Shown: piece by piece, positions 33,050 through 44,649 of the stretch
Numbering within the stretch: the stretch's first letter is position 1
Layout: each line of letters starts with the position of its first letter
Assembly (NCBI GenBank): GCA_027924585.1
Contig: BSBM01000036.1
Location: forward strand, 1,922,001-1,986,000
Length of the DNA: 64,000 nucleotides
DNA from: Larix kaempferi
Lineage: Eukaryota > Streptophyta > Pinopsida > Pinales > Pinaceae
Direction: 5' to 3'
The notes under the pieces: generated by a model
Database searches by the model: none
What the model was told of the DNA's origin: nothing
The model's input: the letters and a program-made list of their open reading frames with translations, nothing else
Made by a program: the position numbers and the translations under genes

Positions 33050-36000
33050 TTTTTGGATTGTTCGAAATGTCGATAACTTTCTTTTTAACACAATGAATTT
33101 GGAAATGCTAAAAAACAGACAAACACATTGTGAAAGACTAAAAGAACAATTTTTTTTTTCGAATTTTTTATTTATTTTTAATTGGCGGGGATTAAGATTT
33201 CAAGTTATGATGATGATGGTTATTATTATTATTATAAAAGGTCATATTTGAGCTAGGCGCCAAATGGACAACAAAAACACCTAGAGTGTCATCAATTTGT
33301 TCGATGAAATGAAGAAATTAAGAGTGGAGCTTGAGAACCAATTTTGGGTGCTAACATACAACTAAACATTTCCCAATGCTAACTCCGTGTATCATATCTA
33401 ATCGTATTTATTTTCATATGTGTCATATTATATTTGTAGCCAGTAGCGAACCACCACTGTTTTAGGAAACATTAATTATGCCAATTTAGCAAGCTTCATT
33501 GTCTATAATATATAGGGTTGTTGCATCTTATTTATAGATCATGTCCAAACATTATGTGCTTTGGAGTTTAACAAGTTTCTCATGCAGCGTATTGTACAAG
33601 TAGGAGCATATCAAGAATTGACAATGGGGAGTGGAATATAACATTGGTAAATTAAGTTAGGAGGATTTAAAGAAGCATGGATTTGACTATCATTTTCATG
33701 TTGTCCCATTGCTTGTTTTGGTTGCATTTATGTTCATTGCAGATGGCCTAATGTCAAAGCTACTTCTGCCTCACCTTTGTTAATGGCAACTCTCACATAC
33801 CCTCTCTACTTGTCTTATGGTTTTACCCCATTGAAGCTCACCCACTGAATGTGGAATCTTGAACTACCACATATGAATGCTTGACTTACTTGGCCCTTAC
33901 ATTACTGTCCCAAATCGCTATGAAGTGAATCTCTAGTTTGAAGTATTATGTTAAAAGGACCATATTTCCTACAATAATTTGAAATGTAATCGACAATGTT
34001 TTTAGGCATGATCAAATTTTTATCATGAATCCAAGTTCTATGCATGGTGGAACAATCCCTCTTTGGTTTTGTCCAATTTTGAATCAAACAGAATTGCAGA
34101 CTAATTGGAAATATGACTTCTTATATCATCAAATTTCAACAGTTCGACGGGAATTTGCTATATGATTAGATGACTCCTTCCTAAAGTGGTTGTAGTTACT
34201 TTGTGATTAGCCTTGTCAGATGCTCCTTTTGATTGGCACTACAATACACTCTTAACTATATGAAAACACATAAGAAACTAAAAACCAACACTTTTATCTT
34301 TATGCACTGTATTCACTCGATAAATAGTGTATTAACTTACTAAAACTTGCTTTCAAAAAGAAAATGCCGGTTCCTTCTTTTTTGTAATTTATTCACCCCA
34401 ATTCTCTTTGGTACTTCTTTCCTCGATTTAAGGATATGCTAATAATGGGTAATTGAGATATATACATTCCAAGTTGTTATCTTGTAATTGCTTTGAAATC
34501 CACCAAGCTACACAACACCCAGTTCACATGCAAAATTGAAAGAAAGAGAAGATAAGCATATGTAGACTATAAGATAACACTGTAGTTAGTGAAACGTGAA
34601 CATTGGAAACAACTTGTTTAATATTCGATTTCCTCATATGGTAAGTGTCAAAGCCAATGCATCCAAGGTGACTTGGAAATTCATGGCCCCAATAGAAATG
34701 GAGCAGACAAAATACCTTCAAAACAAGGGAAGCTATGAGCAGCAAGTCCTTGCCTTTGCCTTTGAGGAATTGTTAGTGTTTGTTATTTCTATATTTGTGT
34801 CTTGAGGCTCGTTGGATATGGTCTAATCAGTTTATGACTAACTAAATATTTGTTCTTTCTTCCCATAGCATTTTGAGTCACTCGATATATGTTCCACTTG
34901 ATCCATGTAATAATCAGAAAGTGATTGATGTTTGGAAACATGTGTAAAATAATTGGATTACTAAAAGATTTGGTCAAAGGGGATAGTAAGGATGTCAATG
35001 ACACGAATAGGAACAAAGCTGCTGCAAAAATTGGATTATGACTATTTCATTTACACTGATCAAAGTTAGGCCAATGTTCCAACATTATAGGACCGGGTTC
35101 TTGAAGTAGAAATTTCCATCCCTCCCTTGTGGCGACTTCTATTTTTTGGTTGTCTTATTTTCAAAAATAGAGTTGTTGTCATTCGCCCTCCTACCTCATC
35201 CTTCCCCACTACTATTGATAAAAAAATTATAGTTATTCATGCAACTGTCAATGGAATCAAATTCAAAATAGGGAATTTTTTCCAATATAACTATTATCTC
35301 AATTGTGTCCCAAGTTTGCATCAAGCAATCATATAGTGCATTACTCCATAAAAATAGAAAAAAAAATGTATCAAGATATAGTGCAGTACTATAGAAAAAT
35401 TGAAAAACACATTGCATCAACAGAACATTGCAAACACTTGCACTTAATAAACATAATTTCCATACAACTACCAAACCCGTATACATCTAAACCTGACACA
35501 AAAGAAGATCACAAAATTACTAATTTTGAATATCTAGCCGCTTGTAGTGATATCAATCAAGAAATATCTCACATGCATGCTCTTTCTTCATTTCTTATTG
35601 TTTAAAGAAATATAAAGTAAGCTAGGAAAATTAATGAATCCCAAAAGATGCATGTTCCTTCAAATATAGGACATACACCTGAAAGCAACATAAATTCTAA
35701 ACACCATATTTTTCACATAATTTTGTATTTAATAATTTACCCGTAATGACCAGCATTTGTTGTCGACAAAGAAATCCCAATTTGACCGCGTGAAATTGGA
35801 AAAGGGCATATTGTTGGGCAACTAAATAATTCTTCCTTTATATTGCAATTTCCAAGAAGGCGGCAAGCACAATGTATAAATCGAACAATAATTTGCCAAG
35901 AAATGTTATTAAGATTTCCACACCAATAAAATGACCAAAAATGTAAACATATGTGGTGTTTATCTCGTGTACCAGAGTTCGTTTCTATATATATGCTCCA

Positions 36001-37380
36001 AAGAAACATATATTTGTGAAGGTTTCTGACAAAGCTAGCTCCATGTTGGAATCTAGAAGAATATATTAGTAATGATGATGAGGGAGGTTGTAGAGCTACA
36101 CAGTTTACAGTAGTGCTGACCCAACACAATAAAGTTTCAAGTTTTGGAGGCTTAATTTTAGCATGTCTTGCATTGAAATAACTTATAGCACAACTCCTTG
36201 TTTGTGATAGAGTGGCGACTGCTTGATTGCATTGTTTATAGCAAATTAAAACTTGTTATAATTTATTCCATGCAATATATGCAAAAAAGATTAAACATTT
36301 TTAACAGTCATTTATAAATAAGTCAATATGTTGGAAAATTGTTGTGCTACGATCCTATTTGGTTTAGTCCTAAAACCCATAGGGAGGTTGGTAGCGTATC
36401 ACACAAATCCAATACATAGTTTCTTCTTATTTGAATGCATATATCTAATATATATAGATATTCATGAGGATAGGAGATAATGGTGCCCCTCTGGATAATA
36501 AGTGCAATATATATATATATATATATATATATATTCTAAGGATAAGAGATAATGGCGCCCTTGTGGAATGCCCATGTGGACATTTGTATAATTTTTGCTC
36601 ACTAAAGTTTTTGACAAGAATACGTTGAGACATAGCATCAAAACACTTTTTGACGACGTTCTTGACAAGAATGCTTTGAGACACATCATCAAAACACTTT
36701 AATCTTGACGTCAACCCTAAGGAGAGTGTTTACTCCCTGCCATGTTTTCATTAAGGTAAAACCATTAAGACAATTTTTTTCTAGGAAAATGGGCACATAC
36801 ATTAGATTCTCTGAGTTCAAAATATGTTATAACACTATCTTCATTGATAACATTACAAATTTAGAAAATGGATCCGATATTGTGAGGGTTCAGGTTTAAT
36901 TTGATCCCTATTTTTTCTTCTTCTCTTCCATTCGAAATATCATACAAAATGTATAACCTTCAATATTTAAATATATAAGAGACACATTCAAGTAGACAAT
37001 GTAGGCAAAGGGAAGTACAATGTCAAACCTTATCACCCAGCTTAGGGTATTAATTGGTTATGGTCTTTGGGAAGAGTATGTGGTTACTGTTATTTTAGCG
37101 TGCAACACTAGCCAACCATCACCCAAGATTCATCTACACAATATTGCTTCTTTAAATGACAACCACATGTTCATGTTTTGAGTATTGTGCAGGTGAGATG
37201 TGGCACTTCACTATTTAAATCATAGAACATGCCCATGCTTGGAGTACTAGGAAAGTGAAGTTTGGTTCTAATTTTAACATATGTTAGGCACTAACGTTTC
37301 ACTTTCACCATCTTCAAGCACTCCAATGATGCTCATGAACATAACTTTTGCCTCTTCATCATGGATGCAAGATACCACAA
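33050..37380. other. Intergenic region without a supported gene
   Basis: I see no conserved domain. The longest frame, 130 codons on the minus strand at 35737-36129, is Cys/Ser/His-rich with no motif I recognise. A TA run lies at 36506-36534 between two partial copies of GGATAGGAGATAATGG, and TTGACAAGAATRCKTTGAGACA is duplicated at about 36611 and 36662. Confidence 0.5.
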
Positions 37381-37399
37381 GACAATCTGGTGAAAATAA

Positions 37400-37892
37400 T
37401 GTAAGTGGAGACTCTGAAGCTGCGAAATAGAAAAATAGAGGAAATTCTCATGTAGAAACTCCCTTTATGGATCAAAGAAATTTAGCTTCCATCCATCATG
37501 GTGCACAAGACAAGGGCAAGATTATGCAAGAAATATGTTTGTTCTTCCAACACTGCAAAGAATTGGTGGAGAGACAATAATCATGGTCAATGCACAAGAA
37601 GGAAACTGATTAGAGACTGAAATGGCTTGAGCAACAACTTGAATTCGAGAAAGCTCACAAGTGCAGAGAGAAAATGGAGGAAATAGAATCTAAAGTACGA
37701 GCTCTTAGAGAAGAAGAGAAATTGTATCTGGATAGGTTAGAGAGTGATTACAGAGAGCGTCTTTCTACAATACATAGAGATGTAGAGATTAAGGAGGAGA
37801 GAATGATAGAAATGTGGACACCAAATCATGTACAACTCATGAAATTCTTCGAGAAGATGGTTCATCACCATGATTCTCATAAATCGATTTAA
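37400..37892 (+). pseudogene. Broken ORF ending in a coiled coil
   Basis: The last 72 codons (37674-37892) are open and highly charged, with heptad-like Glu/Lys/Arg/Leu spacing (KVRALREEEKLYLDRLES) and a C-terminal His-rich end. The frame extends upstream to about 37400 through three stops with the same charged composition, so a longer protein has decayed here. I do not recognise the family. A C-terminal coiled coil of a trihelix/Myb-like or transposon-accessory protein is possible but unproven. Confidence 0.4.
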
Positions 37893-37939
37893 AGTAATTT
37901 GATGCATCTGCATCTATAATTAACATTTGTCGTAATACA

Positions 37940-38090
37940 TCTCTATCACATTAGAATTATATATGTTGATAGTCTGATCATGTCAGGGAAAACAATATCA
38001 TTTAGGACAACTTGTTGATTATCAAAATCATGTAAGAAAACATTTTATTCGTAGCTTCATCCTCAATGAAGCAATAGGACAAAAGAAAAT
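37940..38090 (+). repeat. Left member of long direct repeat flanking a chromovirus
   Basis: This 151 bp segment ends exactly at the LTR start (38091) and recurs as 43055-43162 starting exactly after the other LTR. The right copy lacks 43 bp and differs at 4 of the 108 shared bases. Ordinary integrase-made duplications are 4-6 bp. Confidence 0.9.
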
Positions 38091-38440
38091 TGTTAGGAAC
38101 CAATGTCAACCCTTCTATTTACTTTGTTAGTATATTTTTGTTGGACGCATATGCCTTGTAAGTCGTCTAGTAGTATTATATGTTCCATGGTATTGATCCA
38201 TAGTTTGTATTAGCCCGTAGTATTATATGTTCCATGGTATTGATCCATATTATTGGCGCATAGACTTTGTATATAAGTACGGGTTGAGGCCAATGAAGGA
38301 AACGTGAAGTTATTTGTATTGAGCTTTCTCAAAGGAGGTTTCCCCCTTGAAGTGGCCCGCAATCAATAAATCTATTCTGAGTTTTGTTATTTTTGATATC
38401 TTGTACATTTTCATTAATTAATTATTGCAGGTTCCTCACA
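38091..38440 (+). repeat. 5' LTR of the deleted chromovirus
   Basis: Contains a TATATAAG box at 38270-38277 and an AATAAA at 38365-38370 suited to promoter and polyadenylation. An internal ~50 bp duplication (GTAGTATTATATGTTCCATGG twice) is present in both LTRs, so it predates insertion. Confidence 0.92.
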
Positions 38441-38442
38441 TC

Positions 38443-38454
38443 TGGTATCAGAGC
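38443..38454 (+). promoter_or_regulatory. Primer binding site, initiator tRNA-Met
   Basis: TGGTATCAGAGC two bases after the 5' LTR, the standard plant initiator-Met primer site. Confidence 0.93.
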
Positions 38455-39032
38455 ACTTTCTTGGGCTCGTTGGGTAGAATTTCTACCAATTTTTTTCGCA
38501 TATGTATGTGTTCCTATCAATTGCAAGTTCGGATCTGGGAATAATCCCTATCCGCTTAACTATGGGGAGTACTTGGTCATAATCCCTAAAACTCATTGTG
38601 AGGAGTACCATAGGAACCCCGAAGTAACTGGCCCATTGAGAGGACTTTCCAGTGAAAAGGGAAACGACCCCTACCTGTTTGACTAGTTCCCACATGTGAG
38701 GTAAACCAAGAGCTGTCATTTGTGGCAATCAGTTTTACTTGATCCTTGGAGTGAGGGGTATTGCCCCAATAAGCAAGTCGTTAGACATCATTGGTGGCCG
38801 AGTGACTCACCTGATCCTTTAGGAAGTCACCCATACCTGGGTCCATATATATTGCTAGCTGATAAATCGCATATTACATCTGTACAAAGTTGTTGCCGAT
38901 CACTTATGCGCTGTTGCAGATCCATTCTGATCACTTCTGCACCGTTGCAGATCCATTCTGGAAAAAAAAAAAAAAATGGTTTTTCACCATATCTTCTTTG
39001 TTTTAACTCTGTTTTCCATTGAAACTTCACTG

Positions 39033-39540
39033 CCACCCCTGCAGTCCCATTCTGCAAATTTCATTCCTAAGGACCCTATCCCAAATTCCACTTCCCGAAG
39101 CTAGAAATCCCACATTTGTCTATTTTTAGGGTTTGCCATAACTTCTTCGATTTTCACCTAATCGCCTTCAAATTTTGCCACAGTGTTCCTTTCATATTTT
39201 TGCTTCTTTATCCCTCTTTGAAAAATTTTCCCATTCTTTCACCCTGCTTCTGAAATCCTCATTTTCTGCTTTCCATTCTGCAAATTTCATTCCACCCCTA
39301 CAGTCCCATTCTGCAAATTTCATTCCTAAGGACCCTATCCCAAATTCCACTTCCCGAAGCTAGAAATCCCACATTTGTCTATTTTTAGGGTTTATCATAA
39401 CTTCTTCGATTTTCACCCAATCGCCTTCAAATTTTGCCACAGTGTTCCTTTCATATTTTTGCTTCTTTATCCCTCTTTGAAATTTTTTCCCATTCTTTCA
39501 CCCCGCTTTTGAAATCCTCATTTTCTGCTTTCCTGTCCAT
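39033..39540 (+). repeat. 259 bp tandem duplication in the leader
   Basis: CCACCCCTGCAGTCCCATTC at 39033 recurs as CCACCCCTACAGTCCCATTC at 39292, and the following 240 bases match nearly perfectly (for example AACTTCTTCGATTTTCACC). The unit lies in the untranslated leader upstream of the gag ATG at 39671. Confidence 0.9.
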
Positions 39541-39670
39541 TTGAAAGTGTCCAAAACCTAGTCAAACCCCACTTACCCATCAGAGTTTTTCCCAAATCCA
39601 AATTTTCCTTTACTAAAGAAGCTTCTGTTTTTGTTTTTTTACCCATCCACACAAAAAAAACTCCTGGTTA

Positions 39671-42600
39671 TGGTTGTCACCCGCGCAGAAGCACAAATCA
39701 TGGATGCAGAAATTGCAGCCCTCAAAACCAAACTCCAAGATCTAGATGGAAAATTTCTCAGCCTCCATCTTCAGCATTCAACCATGTACAGTAAATGACA
39801 GCCAGAATCTTCTGCAGACATTGGGTTCTCTTCTTCCAGCAATTTTCGTGGGACGAAGCTTGATTTTCCTCGCTTCAATGGTAATGATCCGACTGGATGG
39901 ATATATCGAGCAAAACAATATTTCAGTCTGCATAATACTTTTGATGTCCACAAAGTTCCACTTTCATCCTTTCATTTGGAACAGGAAGCCCTTCAATGGT
40001 ACCGTTGGTACATCAAAGCTCATGACGAGCCAAACTGGATAGATTTTTTCCAACTCCTTTTGCAACGATTTGGTCCTAGTGCTTTTGATGACTTCCCAAG
40101 AGAACTCACTAATGCTTTGCCAAATTGGAACTATGAGAGAGTATTAGACAGAATTTGAGAAACTGGCCAATCACACATAAGAATTGTCTGATAAATTCTA
40201 CGGGAGTTGTTTTATCAGTGGTCTCAAGGATGAAATTCGCTCATAGGTTAAAATGTTTTGTCCCAACACAATGATGGAAGTCCTGGGGTTGTCTAAGTTG
40301 GCGGAGGATAAGATCACATCCCAATAGCGCTCCAAATCCACTTTTGTTCCCTTCAGAAATATGGTTTCTCGATGACCTCCCATCACGCCAGCTCCTCGAC
40401 CAACTCCTATCAAGCATTTTTCTGAAGCAGAGATGCGAGTACGTAGAGAAAAATGGATTTGTTATAATTGTGATGAGAAGTTCACTCGGGGACATAGATG
40501 TGTTGAGCAAAAACTCTATCTCTTGGATGTGGATTCTCCGCCTGCCTCTGAACTTGGTGAATAATCTCCAGATACAATAGATGAGCAGGTCGACATTCAG
40601 CAGCCACCTGTTGATCCTTCGTCTTAGGACGACCACCCAGAGATATCTCTCCATGCTTTAGTCGGAGTCACCACCCCACAAACAATGTGGGTTAGGGGTT
40701 ACTTCAAGAAGCTCCCTCTTACAATACTTATTGATTCTGGTAGCACTCATAACTTCAATGACCCTCGGATCGCCAAACAGGATGATTTTTTTATCCATCC
40801 TTGCTCCAACTTTGAAGTCATGATTGACAATGAGGGCACCTTACCTTGCAAGGGGAAGTGTCGCAATGTGCGTATCTCTATGGAATATTATAACTTGCAC
40901 TCTGACATGTTTTCCTTGGTCTTAGGCTGATGTGATGTGGTTTTGGGCGCTCAATGGTTACACACACTTGGCCCCATATTATGGGATTTTGCTAAACTTT
41001 GGATGCAATTTTCAGTCAATGGGAAAAAACACACATTTACGGGCTTACAACCAGGGTCTCTCCACATCATCAGTTCACATCGCCTGGAAAATATCCTTAA
41101 GAATAATTCACATGGTGTCATCACTCAGCTCCATTCCATTCAGATGCAGCCATCAATGGTGTCCACTACTTCTTTGGATCTCCAACACATTTTGGATAAA
41201 TATGCAGGTGTCTTTGCTGAACCAATGGGATTGTTGCCTTCAAGAGACCTTTTCGGTAAGAATTTAGCCGCCTCTACCTCTAAGAAGGAAATGGTGGCTA
41301 TTTTGCATGCAATACAGAAGTGGCGGCCATACCTATTAGGGAATTATTTCTGCATCACGACTATCACCAGAGTCTGAAATATTTCCTGGAACAACAGGTC
41401 TCCTCCCCGGCACCACTGAAATGGGTTAGCAAACTCATGGGTTATGCCTATGAGATCACTTACAAGAAGGGTAAGGACAATCTGGTGGCAGATGCTCTTT
41501 CTCACACATTTGATGACCAGGTTTCTCTTTTAGTTATTTATATGCATGTTCCACATTGGTTGCAATCTTTTCAACAGGGCTATGTTAATGACTCCCCATT
41601 ATCTCAACTCATCCAATGGTTGGCCAACAACCCTTCTACTATACCGCATTACTCTTGGGATGGTGCTTCCCTGAGATACAAGGGTCATTTCGTGCTTCCC
41701 CAGAGCACAGATCTTCAACAGACTGTCTTCTATGGACTCCATGCTTCACCATTGGCAGGGCACTCTGGGTTCCTCAAAACGTATGAACGGGAAAATTGTA
41801 ACTTCTTTTGGCAGGGAATGAAAAGGACAATTCAACAGATGATGGCTGAATGTGATACTTGTCAGATACTTCCGGTATTGCTCGAACCCTTGCCCATCCC
41901 TACATGGATTTGGACAGATATTTCTATGGAATTCATTGAAGGGATCCCTACATCTGGAGGGAAGACAATGATTTTTGTTGTGGTTGCTCGCCTCTACAAA
42001 TATAGTCAATTATGTGCCCTGGACCAACTCGTCCGTCCTCATGAAATCCATTCTTCCATTGTCTCAGCTCGCGATGCAACTTTTACTAGTCATTTTTGGA
42101 CAGAACTATTTCGCCACACTGGCACCAAACTGAAGATGATTTCAGGGTCTCACCCAGACACAGATGGTCCGACTGAAATTACCAATAAATGTTTGGAAAC
42201 TTATCTTCATTGCTTCTCCTCCGAACAACAACCTCAGTGGACGAAGTGGCTCCCTCTCGTTGAATGGTGATACAATACTGCATCTAAAATGACTCCATAT
42301 GAAGCAATCTATGGTCAGGCACTGCCATTTCTTGTTCGATACACCCTCAGCAGTTCACCAGTTCAAGAAATTGACACGGTTCTTCGAAACCGTGGTCAGA
42401 TTCTTCACATTTTGCAAGACAATCTTCACATGGCTAGAATTCAAATGAAACAACAAGCCGATCAACACCGTTCTGAGCGCACTTTTCAAGTAGGTGATAT
42501 GGTTTTTCTTCACCTACATCCTTCCAAGCAATCCTCCCTGAAACTCAAAGGGCATCAACTTCTCTCTAGATCTATCATAGTGGTATTAATTCAGTGGCAC

Positions 42601-42675
42601 GGAATGCAACCAGAGGATGCTACATGGGAACCACTCCTTCAGATTCAACATCAATTTCCACATCTAAAGCTTTGA
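39671..42675 (+). pseudogene. Chromovirus gag-pol pseudogene lacking reverse transcriptase
   Basis: From the ATG at 39671 the pieces in order are: Gag (LDFPRFNGNDPTGW region near 39860), broken by a TGA near 39796 and by a frameshift near 40150; a zinc knuckle in another frame (CYNCDEKFTRGHRC, about 40460-40500); protease with ILIDSGSTHNF near 40725-40760; then a direct jump near 41250 from the linker before the reverse transcriptase to the RNase H C-terminal half (KWRPYLLG, LKYFLEQ, ADALS). The whole reverse transcriptase and the RNase H N-terminus are missing. Integrase (41700-42300) has the HXGX and CX2C-like region, FTSHFWTELFRHTGTKL and one stop near 42268. A shortened GPY/F region and chromodomain remnant (DATWEPL) end at 42675. 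Confidence 0.9.
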
Positions 42676-42704
42676 GGACAAAGCTTTTTCTAAGGGAGAG
42701 GAGA

Positions 42705-43054
42705 TGTTAGGAACCCGTGTCAACCCTTCTCTTTACTTTGTTAGTATATTGTTGTTGGACGCATATGCCTTGTAAGTCGTCCCGTAGTATTATATGGTCC
42801 ATGGTATTGATCCATTATTTGTATTAGCCCATAGTATTATATGTTGCATGGTATTGATCCATAGTATTGACGCATAGACTTAGTATATAAGTACGGGTTG
42901 AGGCCAATGAAGGCACCGTGAAATTATTTGTATTGAGCTTGCTCAAAGGAGGTTTCCCCCTTGAAGTGGCCCGCGATCAATAAATCTATTCTGAGTTATG
43001 TTATTTATGTTATCTCGTGCATTTTCATTAATTAATTGTTGCAGGTTCCTCACA
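42705..43054 (+). repeat. 3' LTR of the deleted chromovirus
   Basis: Same length as the 5' LTR, with TATATAAG at 42884-42891. About 7% divergence from its partner indicates an old insertion relative to the other two complete elements in the window. Confidence 0.92.
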
Positions 43055-43162
43055 TCTCTATCACATTAGAATTATATATGTTGATAGTCTGATCATGTTA
43101 GGGAAAACAATATCAGTTAGGACAACTTGTTTCCTCAATGAAGCAATGGGACAAAAGCAAAT
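43055..43162 (+). repeat. Right member of the long flanking direct repeat
   Basis: Begins directly after the 3' LTR with TCTCTATCACATTAG and ends GACAAAAGCAAAT, matching the left copy that ends GACAAAAGAAAAT beside the 5' LTR. It lacks an internal 43 bp present on the left. Confidence 0.9.
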
Positions 43163-44219
43163 CTCAACTTTCATATTTCATTATATGATATGATTGTCTA
43201 TGCAAAGATCACCCTCAACAAGACATGCATTTTCTCATGGTATGGACTTTAGCAAGTCCACAAATATTAGCCTTCTCAATCATACCTTTTAAATGTGTTT
43301 ATAACAATCATGTGAAATTGTTAATAATGTATAATGTTCATTGTTTAGGAACAGATCTACTTCACTAGTGGGTCAACATGGATAGCTATTGCAATCTTGG
43401 TTTTCAGAAAGAAAAAGAATGAAAATGGGTGATATAGAAGCTTCAATAGAGTTTCTTGTTGGAACCAACTAGGAACAAAAAAATATGTTCAATAATTATT
43501 CATGTGTTATTTGCATGCCAGGAAGGCTAAGCTTTAAAAAGAGAAAAAATAAAACCAATATATCATTAAACATATAATTAGTTGGGACTTTACAACTGAT
43601 TTGAAATTCTGCAAGGTCTGTATGGCGTGGGAGCAATGAGCCAAAATACGACCTGGAAAAGCCGATGTGCTCGATCATCGAATGCCAGAGGTTATGGATT
43701 CAAATGTGCAAGGCTTATTCAAGTTAATATGAACACTTAGACTGTAAGGTTGATGACATTTAAATGGGATAATAAGTTGTATTATATGGAGTGAACACAG
43801 TGTTTCGATTGGTGTTTTTTGGTTATGGACAATGAACTAATAAGTTTGAAGTCTACCTCAAACTATTTGTATGCAATGTTTTGAAAAATTAATGTGAAAC
43901 ATACACAATATATAGAATTACAAAAGGCCATTCATTGTCCTTGCAATTGGTTAACCTTATCCCCCTTCAACATAGAGGGATGGTCTATATCAGACTAGTT
44001 ACCCTTTCAAATGGTAGTTTTTTTTTCATGAAAAATAAGAGCAAACTACACTATCCAACAATTAGCAGAGGATTGCATTGCGATTAGCAAAAAACACTCT
44101 TTCCATTTTCTACCCATTCCATGACCTTGCAAGTGGATTTTGTTGCACTTGCCATGAGTTTCGCATCGACTTACTCCTTCTAATCCCACCACCGTCGCCC
44201 CCTATGTAGCACACACTAA
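43163..44219. other. Intergenic, no gene seen
   Basis: AT-rich, no repeats of note and no ORF with a domain. The far end (44100-44219) may contain decayed 3' sequence of the XTH pseudogene, but I could not align it. Confidence 0.5.
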
Positions 44220-44640
44220 CTATAGAATATAAGCTTCACAAGCATCGACATGGAATTCCATGTAAGAGGCGATGAAGGGTACCTTGTTCCAATTGGTTTT
44301 CTCTAAGCCCCATTGGATGGCCCAATCATCCGCATTCCACAAGATCGAACAGATCTTCATCGGTTGATTAAATGGGTACCTCACACCTAGGTCCTTGTTG
44401 TTCTTGAACATGTGGATAGGTACCTTGTCTACTGAAAATTTGCCCAATAAAAATACATCACACCAAACCATATTCAGCTAGAGTGAGGTGCATTGTAAAA
44501 TTACATAATACAATTTCCTTTGGTTCGAGTATGGGAGATTACACAATATGGTACATATTTCAGACCATTAGAGATATATGTGATGCTCTCTCTCACCCTT
44601 GCCACCTATGAATACGTTTCTTGCATAGTATTGTGTATCA
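44220..44640 (-). pseudogene. Xyloglucan endotransglucosylase/hydrolase (XTH) fragment
   Basis: An 83-codon minus-strand frame (44471-44220) matches the GH16 XTH core: [16 protein letters not shown], then [17 protein letters not shown], and [13 protein letters not shown]. These are the family signatures that follow the catalytic strand. Upstream on the same strand (about 44640-44560) NVFIGGKGEREHHIYL recalls the XTH segment NVFxGGKGxREQRIYLWF, then a stop interrupts. The catalytic DEIDFEFLG motif, signal peptide and the C-terminal XET_C domain were not found, so this is a truncated, decayed copy. An intact gene would act in the cell wall, cutting and rejoining xyloglucan. Confidence 0.85.
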
Positions 44641-44649
44641 AGGAAGGAT

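Larger units (their letters stand above)
38091..43054 (+). mobile_element. Old chromovirus with reverse transcriptase deleted
   Basis: 350 bp LTRs (38091-38440, 42705-43054) with ends TGTTAGGAAC and GTTCCTCACA differ at about 25 positions (7%). The primer site TGGTATCAGAGC (38443-38454) and purine tract TAAGGGAGAGGAGA (42691-42704) show plus orientation. Short LTRs and the domain set resemble Reina-type chromoviruses, a tentative assignment. The coding region is a pseudogene and lacks the reverse transcriptase, so it could not move by itself. No short target duplication exists; long direct repeats abut both ends instead. Confidence 0.92.

Noticed and set aside
35737-36129. 130-codon minus-strand ORF
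   Set aside because: No recognised motif, no repeat or homologous copy in the window, and the composition fits chance in AT-rich DNA. It would need a protein search to revive.
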